NCBI GenBank assembly: GCA_036785325.1
Contig: JAXIVH010000120.1
Coordinates: forward strand, 114,034 to 178,033
Origin: Urophycis tenuis
Taxonomy: Eukaryota > Chordata > Actinopteri > Gadiformes > Phycidae
DNA: 64,000 nt
Direction: 5' to 3'
The notes beneath the pieces are model-generated. The model did no database searches. It had not been told where the DNA came from and saw only the letters and a list, made by a program, of their open reading frames with translations. The translations under genes and the position numbers were made by a program. This document shows, one piece after another, positions 32,857-41,842 of the stretch; the stretch's first letter is position 1; each line of letters starts with the position of its first letter.

Positions 32857-33639
32857 CATCCTCTGGGAGGTAATAGAGCACTGGAGATCCACAGGGTCTC
32901 CCAGCTGAACTGATGTTGACACAGGCTGTCTGACCAAAGTCTGGTAGACAAACCTATGGTCATTGTGATCTGCAGTTAAATAACATAATCATCATTAAAA
33001 GGTTATAAAAAATACTCGTAATGATGTTGAATATAACGATCAAAAGGGATGTATCTTACCTTTGACGGACAGAAATGTGCAATTATTCCAGTTGTCAACC
33101 GAGTATTTTCGACAGAAATAGTTTGCTTCATCACCTTTAGTTACGTTTTGAATGATCAGACTAAATTCAGAAAGCCCTCTTTTTACTGTGAACCTTAAAT
33201 TATATGGGTGCATGATTGTAATTGAACTATACAGACTCAAAGCGACCATTTGGGGAAAATATCCAGAAGGTTGCTTTTACCAGTATAAATTATCGTGATC
33301 ATTTTGATCAGTTTCACAATGAAGAGTAACAGTATCTCCAAGACCTACTGATTTCAAAGATAACAAACGAGGACTCTCTTGGGCATGCATGTGCGCTAAC
33401 AAAGAAAAGAAAAAAGAACTAATTAATTACAAATTAATTATGAATATTTTGCCATCAACATTCATACTTTTTCGGCAACTTTAGTTTTGTAAATATGTTA
33501 ACAAAGAAACACCTATGTTACAATGCAAGTCACAAAAAAATGGCTACATTTATTGCATAAATTAGAAAGAAATGTAATTTGCCAAGGAATTTACTTACGT
33601 GCCATACTCAGAACTATCATAGCAAAAAACATTGTCAAG

Positions 33640-34045
33640 TTCTGGCACTGAAGCTGAACTCAAGTGTACTGAGGTGTAATGACAGATTTGGACTTAAAAG
33701 ACAACATTTATAACCCATAGACCCTCTGTGATTGGTTGCAATTTAGAGACACTGAATTGAGCAAGCCAATGATCCACCTAGTTTTCTGTGAGGTGTAGTT
33801 CATGGTAGATCATATTGTAGCCGATGGAAACAAAGGTTCCACAGGAAACGCAGAACCAAGCTGTCAGAGTGTTGGACTGGGTGAGAGCTTGTGGATCACA
33901 GCAAATCAATTAAGTTTGTTCTGGTCTTCCCCCTGCCTGGTTTACCACAGCTGGATCCGATCCTACCAGCTGACAGACAGGTCTTGGTGCATGCCAGCAG
34001 CCTGCAGACAGAAGGCTGCTAAGAGTTTGCCCTTCAAGCTAATGA
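33640..34045 (-). other. NITR-B promoter and upstream region
   Basis: TATAAAT on the minus strand at 33706-33712 and a CCAAT box (ATTGG on plus) at about 33730. The upstream region from GTTCATGGTAGATCATATTG to CAGACAGGTCTTGGTGCAT matches copies A, E and F. It ends at the minisatellite broken by the gypsy insertion (target AATGA at 34041-34045). Confidence 0.6.
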
Positions 34046-34545
34046 TGTAACCAAGGCAGGGGAAAATGAGGCAGAGTCAATGGGAAATCAAATGCAGGTT
34101 TATTTAACCGAGCAACAGGGGAAAACTAGAAGAGGGGGTCCAAGTAAGCAACGGGGTTCCAGCGACAGGTCAGGGGTGGGGAAGAACATCCGGGTCCGAG
34201 TTGTCGAGGCGCAGGAGTTCTCTGGGAACAGGAGAAAAGTAACAGATAAGTACGGCGAGAGGTGCTGCAGAGATCTACTCACTATACTCGGGAGCCAGGC
34301 TACGGACCGTAACAGTGGTTTACGTTCTGGCCCCAGATCGAAGGGCACGCCGGTCTTTGTCTCCTCCGTCATCAGCTGCAGGTGCGTCGATTGCTGATCG
34401 AGTGCAGCCGCGATGATCCGTCGCCACGGAGACGCGCAACGGCGTGCCTCGGAGAGCGCGCCGCGCAGCTGCGGAGGCGCGTCCGCGCGCCGGCGCGCCT
34501 CTGAGTGTGCGCTGCGAAGGTGGTGTTGTAGCGGGAGCCGTAACA
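34046..34545 (-). repeat. 3' LTR of the gypsy element
   Basis: 500 bp. Compared with the 5' LTR it has a 23-bp extra segment at about 34301-34323 and two extra bases near 34244, plus a few substitutions (for example at about 34095 and 34381). The pol frame runs 226 bp into it. Confidence 0.9.
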
Positions 34546-37500
34546 GTACCCCCCACCCTATGCGAGGCCCCCGACGAGCGTCCTGGAGCATCGGGGTGGG
34601 CCCGATAGAAATCGTCCAACAGGGTGGGGCCCGCCAGGTAAGAGCGAGGGACCCACGAACGTTCCTCCGGGCCATAACCCTCCCAGTCGACCAAAAACTG
34701 GAAACCCTTGCCCCGACGGCGGACCCTCAGAATCTTTTTCACCGACCACACCAAATCGCCATCGGCTAGACGCTGTGGGGAAGGAGGAGTGGGAACTGGC
34801 GGGGACAGACGGCTGGTAACCACAGGTTTAAGCAGAGAAACATGGAACACGGGGTGGACCTTCATGGAGGGTGGGAGTGCAAGGCGCACCGCAGCCGGGT
34901 TGACAACGGCTTCTATAGTGAAGGGGCCCACGTAACGAGGAGCAAGCTTGCGAGAAGGTACCTGGAGGGGGAGGTCCCGGGCCCTCAACATGACCTGTTG
35001 GCCTGGCTGGTATGCGGGGGCAGGGACTCTGTGCCTGTTAGTACTGCTGCGCATCTTCTCCGTAGCCCGTAGCAGGGAGGTCCGGGCTAGGCTCCAGATG
35101 CGGCGGCACCGCTTGAGGTGGGCCTTCGTAGTTGGTACTGCCACCTCCAACTCCTGTTCGGGGAACATAGGCGGTTGATACCCAAGGGAGCATTCGAACG
35201 GGGACATACCTGTGGCTGAGCTGGTCATGGAGTTGTGCGCATATTCAATCCAGGGCAGGTATTTAGCCCACGAAGAAGGCCGATGTGCTGTAACACAGCG
35301 CAGCATGGTGCCCAGGCACTGGTTAGCCCTTTCTGCCTGGCCGTTGCTTTGAGGATGGTACCCGGACGATAGACTGACGCTGGCCCCCAACCCCTTGCAG
35401 AACGCCTGCCACACACGTGAGGTGAACTGGGGACCCCGGTCAGAGACAATGTCGAGAGGTATCCCATGCAACCTGACCACATGTTTGACCAGGAGGCTAG
35501 CAGTCTCAGAGGAGGAGGGAAGCTGGGGGAGAGGCACAAAGTGTGCAGCCTTGGAAAACCGGTCGACTATGGTCAAAACTACGGTGTGTCCCAAGGACGG
35601 GGGAAGCCCTGTCACGAAGTCCATTGCTATATGGGACCAGGGGCGCGCAGGTGTGGGGAGAGGATGCAGAAGACCAGCCGGAGGGCTGCGGGGGGTCTTA
35701 CTCCGGGCACAAGTGGTACATGCGCTGACGAACTCCTTGACATCTGCCTCCACGGATGGCCACCAGAAACGCCGCCGGATGAAAGTGAGTGTGCGATACA
35801 CCCCCGGATGGCAGGAGAAAATGCTGGAGTGGCCCCACCCCAGCACTCGCGGGCGTAGCTCCCTGGGGACATACAACCTGTTGAGAGGACCACCTCCGGG
35901 TCCGGGGTCGACCTGCTGGGCCTCCTTGACCAGCGTCTCGACGTCCCAGGTGACCATCCCCACCACTCGAGCTGGGGGCAGAACAGATTCATTATTCGGG
36001 ACAGGACGGGGCTCACCAGAGAAGCGTCGGGAGAGGGAGTCTGCCTTGGTGTTAGCTGACCCGGGGCGGTAGGTGAGGGTGAAATTAAACCGGCTAAAAA
36101 ACTGAGTCCAACGGGCTTGGCGGTCATTCAGTCTTTTGGTTGCCCGGATGTGGGTGAGATTGCGATGGTCGGTCCAGACGACGAACGGGTGTCTAGCCCC
36201 CTCGAGCCATTGCCTCCACTCACCCAGAGCTTCGTGCACTGCCAGCAGTTCGCGGTTACCAGCGTCATAATTTCTTTCCGCTGGTGTGAGTCTCCGCGAA
36301 AAGAAGGCACAGGGGTGGAGGCGGTCGTCAGCCCCACAGCGCTGAGAGAGCACGGCTCCGATGCCGGAATCGGAGGCGTCCACCTCTACCGTGAAGGGCT
36401 GGTCAGGGTCTGCGTGGATAAGCACTGGTGCAGAAACCAGGCTAGCCTTGAGGGTCTTGAACGCCCCATCAGCCTCAGGTGTCCACTGGAAGGGTCGGAG
36501 GGTAGAGGTTAGAGCATGCAAGGGGGCTGCAATCTTACTGAAGCCCCTGACAAAACGACGGTAGAACCCAGCGAAGCCGAGGAACTGTCTGAGCTCAGTC
36601 CGGTTGGTGGGTGGTGCCCACTCCGCCACCGCCTTGACCTTGGCAGGGTCGGCTCTCAACTGCCCCTTTTCAATGATGAAACCGAGGAAACCGACTGACG
36701 TGGCATGAAAGTCACACTTCTCCCCCTTTACGAACAGGCGGTTTTCCAGCAGGCGTTGCAGCACCAGCCGAACGTGCTGCTGGTGCTCCTGCCGTGTCCT
36801 AGAAAAAATCAGGATATCATCCAGGTAAACAACAACAAAAATGTTCAACATATCCCGAAGTACGTCATTTATGAGGGCTTGGAAGACCGCAGGGGCGTTG
36901 GCCAGGCCAAATGGCATTACCAGGTACTCAAACTGTCCCAAGTGAGTATTAAAGGCGGTCTTCCACTCGTCTCCCTCCCTCATGCGTACCAGGTAGTAGG
37001 CATTTCTAAGGTCCAATTTAGTGAAGATGGAGGCGGAAGCTAGGGGCTCAAAGGAGGAGCTCAACAATGGCAGGGGGTATTTGTTCTTGATGGTTATGTT
37101 ATTGAGGGGTCGGTAATCGATGCACGGACGTAGGGTACCATCCTTCTTACCCACGAAGAAGAATCCCGCTGCCACCGGAGACTTGGAGGGGCGAATGATG
37201 CCGCTGGCGAGGGAGGCGGAGATGTAGTCTTGCATGGCCTGTTTCTCAGGGAGGGAGAGGTTGTAGAGCCTGCTCGAGGGGAGAATGGGGTCAGGGACAA
37301 GGTCAATTGTGCAATCATAAGGCCGGTGTGGAGGGAGAGAGACAGCCTCATCCTGACTGAAGACCCTAGCCAGGTCGTGGTAGGCTGGGGGAACCCCGGT
37401 GAGGTCAGGGGAGGGTGACTGGGTGGTCAGGGCGCTCACGGAAGGTGGGGTGGCTGACCTGAGGCAGTTGGCGTGACATGCGGTGCTCCAACCCAGGATC

Positions 37501-37964
37501 TGACCTGTTCTCCAAGTGATGTGGGGGTCATGCCTCCTCAGCCAAGTCCGCCCGAGGACCAAGGGGGCGATGGGGGCATGGAGAACCAAGAGACTGATGG
37601 ACTCCGTGTGATTTCCAGAGAGGGTCAATTGCAGCAGCTGTGTCCGGTGGGTTACAGGGCCGAGAGAGTGCCCGTCCAGGGCCTGCACAGAGAGGGGGTC
37701 CTCCAACGGGACTAGAGGAATGCCTGCTTGAACCGAAAAATCAAAGTCAATAAAGCTGTCGTCAGCCCCAGAATCCAGATACGCACCCACAGTGACGGAT
37801 CCTTGCTTCCACTTGAGGGTGGCTGGAAAAAGAATGGCAGCTGTACCCTCACAATGGGGGACGGAAGTCCGGCTCACTAGCATCCCCCTGACTAGAGAGC
37901 CCCATCTTTTGGCCGGCTCACGCACTCCCGAAGATAGTGCCCGGCTTGTCCGCAGTACAAACAC
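34320..37964 (-). CDS. pol: Gypsy Pol: protease, RT, RNase H, integrase, chromodomain
   Basis: The polyprotein carries the enzymes that mature Gag, copy the RNA into DNA and integrate it. Domains in order: aspartic protease with DSGA at residues 64-67; reverse transcriptase with VVVYLDDILIF (about 36805-36837); RNase H with VEVDASDSGIGAVLSQ; integrase with an HHCC zinc region (GHSSIFSCHP through CTTCARSK) and the DDE acids in HIAMDFVTGLP, IVSDRGPQFTS and SNGQAERANQ. A chromodomain follows (DLVWSVKKILRVRRRG, FLVDWEGYGPEERSWVP), which directs integration through histone marks. The frame is open for 1214 codons. It overlaps gag by 73 nt in the -1 frame, so Pol is presumably made by ribosomal frameshifting and the first listed Met is not a real start. 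The C-terminus extends into the 3' LTR and stops at a TAA within the LTR's 23-bp extra segment. Confidence 0.9.
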   Translation of the reverse strand: MFVLRTSRALSSGVREPAKRWGSLVRGMLVSRTSVPHCEGTAAILFPATLKWKQGSVTVGAYLDSGADDSFIDFDFSVQAGIPLVPLEDPLSVQALDGHSLGPVTHRTQLLQLTLSGNHTESISLLVLHAPIAPLVLGRTWLRRHDPHITWRTGQILGWSTACHANCLRSATPPSVSALTTQSPSPDLTGVPPAYHDLARVFSQDEAVSLPPHRPYDCTIDLVPDPILPSSRLYNLSLPEKQAMQDYISASLASGIIRPSKSPVAAGFFFVGKKDGTLRPCIDYRPLNNITIKNKYPLPLLSSSFEPLASASIFTKLDLRNAYYLVRMREGDEWKTAFNTHLGQFEYLVMPFGLANAPAVFQALINDVLRDMLNIFVVVYLDDILIFSRTRQEHQQHVRLVLQRLLENRLFVKGEKCDFHATSVGFLGFIIEKGQLRADPAKVKAVAEWAPPTNRTELRQFLGFAGFYRRFVRGFSKIAAPLHALTSTLRPFQWTPEADGAFKTLKASLVSAPVLIHADPDQPFTVEVDASDSGIGAVLSQRCGADDRLHPCAFFSRRLTPAERNYDAGNRELLAVHEALGEWRQWLEGARHPFVVWTDHRNLTHIRATKRLNDRQARWTQFFSRFNFTLTYRPGSANTKADSLSRRFSGEPRPVPNNESVLPPARVVGMVTWDVETLVKEAQQVDPGPGGGPLNRLYVPRELRPRVLGWGHSSIFSCHPGVYRTLTFIRRRFWWPSVEADVKEFVSACTTCARSKTPRSPPAGLLHPLPTPARPWSHIAMDFVTGLPPSLGHTVVLTIVDRFSKAAHFVPLPQLPSSSETASLLVKHVVRLHGIPLDIVSDRGPQFTSRVWQAFCKGLGASVSLSSGYHPQSNGQAERANQCLGTMLRCVTAHRPSSWAKYLPWIEYAHNSMTSSATGMSPFECSLGYQPPMFPEQELEVAVPTTKAHLKRCRRIWSLARTSLLRATEKMRSSTNRHRVPAPAYQPGQQVMLRARDLPLQVPSRKLAPRYVGPFTIEAVVNPAAVRLALPPSMKVHPVFHVSLLKPVVTSRLSPPVPTPPSPQRLADGDLVWSVKKILRVRRRGKGFQFLVDWEGYGPEERSWVPRSYLAGPTLLDDFYRAHPDAPGRSSGASHRVGGTVTAPATTPPSQRTLRGAPARGRASAAARRALRGTPLRVSVATDHRGCTRSAIDAPAADDGGDKDRRALRSGART

Positions 37965-38953
37965 AGGCGCTGTTGGAGCCTTCTGTCACGTTCCCCGGCT
38001 GTCAGGCGGGACCTGCCCAGCTGCATGGGTTCCTCGGCTCCTACTGTGGAAAAGGGAGAGGCAGGTGATGGTGCGACCGCCGGTTGGACCCTGGGTGAGA
38101 CGGGCCCGGCCTCAGGAGCTCGGGGTTCATAAGGACGCAAGCGGGCCTGTGAAACTGGGGGACGGAGCTCACGCTCTGCACGACGTTCCCTTAGTCGTTG
38201 GTCCATCAGGAGCGCTAACTCAATGAGTTCATGGAAATTCTCCGGCCTGTCCCGGAGCAACCCGTCTTTGACCGGCTCACTGAGGCCCCGTCTGTAGGCG
38301 CTCAGCAATGCCTTGTTCCCCCACCCGCTGTCGGCAGCGAGGATGCGGAATTCCAAGGTGTAGTCTGCCACAGATCGGGAACCCTGTTGAATGGAGTGGA
38401 GGCGGGAGGCAGCATCCGCGCCGTCCACTGAATGGTCAAAAACTGAACGGAACTCAGAGCGAAAAGCCGAATAATCCATGGCGAGCCGGTCACTCTGTCC
38501 CAACACCGCAGTCGCCCACCTGAGGGCCCTCCCAGACAGCAGGGACATAATGAAGGCGATCTTCGCCCCATCTGAGGCATAGCAGGAAGGCTGGAGTTTA
38601 AAAATAAGTTCACATTGGGCTAAAAACCCTCTACATAACACAAAATCACCCTCGAAGGGCTTCGGACTTGCCAGGTTGGGTTCACGGGTGTCACGGGGGA
38701 GGCGGACCTGGGGCACGGTGGGACTGGGGACGTTCTGTGCACCCGCGCTCTCCGCCGACGAAGGTGGTGGTGGTGGTATGGAAACAACCCCAAGGACATC
38801 CAAGCGGGCCAAGACGTTCGCGAAGGCAGCATCCAGCTTGTTCTCCAGGGTGGAGAAGCGGGTCTCATGCTCCTGGAGGATCTCAGCCACATTCATGTCC
38901 GACCCCGCCGGTGGAGGGGGGCTCGTCCTGCCAGTGCGGCTGCGGTCTGTCAT
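37892..38953 (-). CDS. gag: Gypsy Gag
   Basis: Structural protein that packages the element's RNA into particles. 353 residues if started at the Met at 38953 (MTDRSRTGRTSPPP), 13 bp after the 5' LTR. An in-frame Met 16 codons upstream lies in the LTR and is less likely. The middle has the capsid-like retrotransposon gag region (FEGDFVLCRGFLAQCELIF, YTLEFRILAADSGW). A CCHC zinc knuckle near the end reads CLYCGQAGHYLREC. It ends at TAG (37892-37894), just after SRPKDGAL, inside the overlap with pol. Confidence 0.9.
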   Translation of the reverse strand: MTDRSRTGRTSPPPPAGSDMNVAEILQEHETRFSTLENKLDAAFANVLARLDVLGVVSIPPPPPSSAESAGAQNVPSPTVPQVRLPRDTREPNLASPKPFEGDFVLCRGFLAQCELIFKLQPSCYASDGAKIAFIMSLLSGRALRWATAVLGQSDRLAMDYSAFRSEFRSVFDHSVDGADAASRLHSIQQGSRSVADYTLEFRILAADSGWGNKALLSAYRRGLSEPVKDGLLRDRPENFHELIELALLMDQRLRERRAERELRPPVSQARLRPYEPRAPEAGPVSPRVQPAVAPSPASPFSTVGAEEPMQLGRSRLTAGERDRRLQQRLCLYCGQAGHYLRECVSRPKDGAL

Positions 38954-38966
38954 GGCCAGAACGTAC

Positions 38967-39441
38967 TGTAACCAAGGCAGGGGAAAATGAGGCAGAGTCA
39001 ATGGGAAATCAAAGGCAGGTTTATTTAACCGAGCAACAGGGGAAAACTAGAAGAGGGGGTCCAAGTAAGCAACGGGGTTCCAGCGACAGGTCAGGGGTGG
39101 GGAAGAACATCCGGGTCCGAGTTGTCGAGGCGCAGGAGTTCTCTGGGAACAGGAGAAAAGTAACATAAGTACGGCGAGAGGTGCTGCAGAGATCTACTCA
39201 CTATACTCGGGAGCCAGGCGTTCTGGCCCCAGATCGAAGGGCACGCCGGTCTTTGTCTCCTCCGTCATCAGCTGCAAGTGCGTCGATTGCTGATCGAGTG
39301 CAGCCGCGATGATCCGTCGCCACGGAGACGCGCAACGGCGTGCCTCGGAGAGCGCGCCGCGCAGCTGCGGAGGCGCGTCCGCGCGCCGGCGCGCCTCTGA
39401 GTGTGCGCTGCGAAGGTGGTGTTGTAGCGGGAGCCGTAACA
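38967..39441 (-). repeat. 5' LTR of the gypsy element
   Basis: 475 bp. On the minus strand it starts TGTTACGGCTCCCGCTACAA and ends TTGGTTACA. Transcription of the element would initiate here. It lacks the 23-bp segment present in the 3' LTR. Confidence 0.9.
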
Positions 39442-39728
39442 AATGATTTGCCCCTCAAGCTAACAATTTGCCCCTCCCGCTGACCGTTTGCCCTTCCAGC
39501 TAGTCATTTGCCAATCCTGATATAATTTGCCCCTCCTGCTAACCGCCTGCCCTTCAAGCTAACCATTTGCCCCTACTGATAACCGTTTGCCCATCCAGCT
39601 AGTCATTTGCCCCTCCTCAAGGTTGAACTTCTTGCTAACCATTTGTCCTTTCTGCTAAACATTAGCCCCTCTTGCTAACCATTAGCCCCTATTGCTAACC
39701 ATTTGCCTCTCAAGCTAACTATTTGCCG
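39442..39728. repeat. 20-21-bp minisatellite of NITR unit boundary (B)
   Basis: About 14 degenerate units of the type CTAACCATTTGCCCCTCTTG. The array continues on the far side of the gypsy element at 34026-34045. The same array lies upstream of copies E (53726-54012) and F (61072-61204). Confidence 0.85.
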
Positions 39729-40815
39729 GACCGGCCATTGGCCGAGGCATTGTGGTTGCCATGCCTCAAACTTGTCCCATCACTGACTGTACTTGAAGAG
39801 TGGTTTTCATGTTTGTGAACAGAAATTGTATGTTAATTTGATTAATTTGTTATATACTGTATACATTTTTTTTTAAGTTATTGAAGTCAGTTCTTAAACA
39901 TTTCTTTTTCAAAAACTTTTGGAAGAACAGTTCCAATCTTAATGCAATGATTTTGTTTAATTCAGATACACTAATATCTTAATATAACTATTCCCTTTGG
40001 ATCATATTGGGCTGCAGAGACCAGCAAATACAAAATCAGTCCATTACAGAGACACATACAATTGTTACGTGCAGTGCATGTGCATTTTGTTTATAACATT
40101 TTTTAGATTTGTCATATTTTAGATAAATACCGTCTCCATAGTAAGCATAGTCTGGTTCTATTATCGTGTTGTTACCATCTGGTTTCGAGTGCAGGAGCCA
40201 ATTGAAACCGGAGATGTAATTGGGAGTATATACTCTGCTCTGTGACAGACAAATCACTTCACACCTACAAGTCGATGCAGTTACCAAGTCACATCCTCCA
40301 AGCCTTGTGGACACTTGTGATTCTTGTAAATAGCCACCAAGCACCAGAAAAAGTCACACAAAAGCTTAGGATGACTCGAGGTGTGTGTATAAGTCTGTGT
40401 GCGGTAATACACATGCATGCATAAGTAAGACTTTGTGTGTATGCAGAATTAACACAACTGATACATTTCTGACTTCTAAGGCATGAAGAACTGCAGCTTC
40501 TACAGTGACTAGTGACATGATCTTGTGCTGTGACCGTTAGGTCTGTGGTTTTAGCTGCAATGCATCAATGACATTGTTATGAAGGCTCATCCTCTGATAA
40601 CTGTGTCAGTACAGACATTTAAGGCAGACATTTACTGAACCAGAGGTATCTAAAAATCTCCCACAATGGCTCTTTCCAGTCTTTCGTGGTTTTTTGGATA
40701 TTGTTTATTGGAATCTTATTGGATTTATTGTTTTTTCTATGTCAGTCTATCAATTCTCATCTACTCAACCAGGCTACACAAAAGACAACATCCCAAATTA
40801 CGAGCAATTAAATGT
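39729..40815 (-). other. NITR unit D, 3' flank
   Basis: Matches the 3' flanks of other units. The stretch 39825-40110 aligns with 61545-61810, 40420-40495 aligns with 62325-62395, and 40690-40815 aligns with 57975-58180 of unit F. No coding sequence of its own. Confidence 0.6.
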
Positions 40816-41842
40816 TTCCCACTAAACATTGTATGTTGGATAGACGTGCAGATCAAGTCTATATTGGGTCCGTCAGTCCATGACCAATTCTGGACATCGA
40901 TTTAACGTCAAAACTACGTCCACTATTTGTACGTCATATTTACGTTCAACATTTGACCTTTGAACCTGGTAATTTTTTTGGACGTCATTTGGAGGTCTAT
41001 GCCAGGTGCAGTACCCACTGTGTAACGTCACGTCAGAGTGAAGTCTTTTCAATGTCATTTTTGGTCATCCGATTTTGGTCCACTGAAGGGGTTGTTTTGT
41101 AACACCAGGCAACGTCTTTTTTCGACATCTACCGCACGTCTAATATTTACAGCTGTGGGACGGGCTACAGTAATATTTTTTTAGTTACAAATTTATATCA
41201 ATATTGTTATCAACATTCATATGTATGACTAGCCTATTTTTTTAAATATATTGTTTGAATGTAATGAAGGAATGTAATAATAAATGAATAGCCTGTTTTT
41301 TTAACTGGTTTATTTATTTTAAGCCGAGGATAGCTGTCTATTAAGGGCTTTGGATTGAAACCAAAGAATCAACAACCAGTCAACGTCACTTTGATTGCCT
41401 AAAGCACCAACCAGTAAACGCCATTCTGATTGGCCGAGGCAACACACCTGTGCGATTTGTGTTCCAAACATTGAAAAAAGTGGCACAGCTTTTCAGCCTG
41501 CATCGCTGGTAACTTGTCTTAAACTCCCCAAGCATGCTTTAGCAACACACAATTCTTGTTTGGGTGTATGACTGCAGTTTGCCTTTTTCTGCTTGTGCAG
41601 AAGGGCTCATGAAATTCGATGTCGCAGCCACCGAGAAGAACATCAAGGCGAACATGTGGAGGATTTACAATACTCTGATGAACCATCCCCCTCTCTCCGT
41701 GCACGGAGACGGCCCTAAATGATCTCAACCCCCACCTCTGCAATGCTGTGGCGATGGAGGCGCAGAGATTTAGTCAAGAGCGTTTCCATTCATACTTCTA
41801 CTATATTATGTCTGGTGCCCTTCTGATGCCATCCAGGGCCAT
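40816..41842. other. Unclassified repeat insertion
   Basis: Sequence not shared with other NITR units. The part at 40860-41120 contains many ACGTC/GACGT motifs in both orientations, typical of a fish dispersed repeat, but I could not find its ends. A 74-codon minus-strand frame (41519-41743) has no recognised domain. Confidence 0.4.

Larger units (their letters stand above)
26300..33632 (-). pseudogene. NITR-B pseudogene, split by a MITE and a LINE
   Basis: All six exons of the family are recognisable: leader 33599-33632 (MFFAMIVLSMA), V 33060-33395, I in two parts (32744-32969 and 28010-28274), TM remnant 27559 to about 27615, short tail exon about 27382-27436, and the ITIM exon split by a MITE. 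The damage is multiple. The V-domain WYKQ codon for Tyr is a stop (TAA). The I exon is interrupted by a 4.5-kb LINE. Most of the TM exon is deleted. The stop at the end of the TM exon is shared with copy A. The ITIM tyrosine codon has become TAA (SLN-stop). The short tail exon has a GC instead of GT donor. The J-like motif is altered to VMFGNGMKL. A TATA box is at 33706-33712. Confidence 0.85.
34046..39441 (-). mobile_element. Ty3/gypsy LTR retrotransposon, sushi-like chromovirus, near-intact
   Basis: Two LTRs (34046-34545 and 38967-39441) flank gag and pol read on the minus strand. Each LTR begins TG and ends CA, and the 5-bp target duplication AATGA is at 34041-34045 and 39442-39446. The gag and pol frames are each uninterrupted over their full length. 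A chromodomain at the end of the integrase, a single CCHC knuckle and a -1 shift between gag and pol match sushi-ichi-type chromoviruses of fish. The LTRs differ by only a few substitutions and two small indels, so the insertion is recent. Confidence 0.92.

Noticed and set aside
34413..38226. Plus-strand frames opposite gag/pol (up to 225 codons)
   Set aside because: Shadows of the GC-rich gypsy coding strand without domains.
39442..39728. CRISPR-like array
   Set aside because: Units are contiguous and degenerate with no unique spacers. It is a minisatellite in a vertebrate genome.
40873..41140. Regulatory cluster of CRE-like ACGTC motifs
   Set aside because: The motif density is better explained by a dispersed repeat. 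There is no gene next to it.
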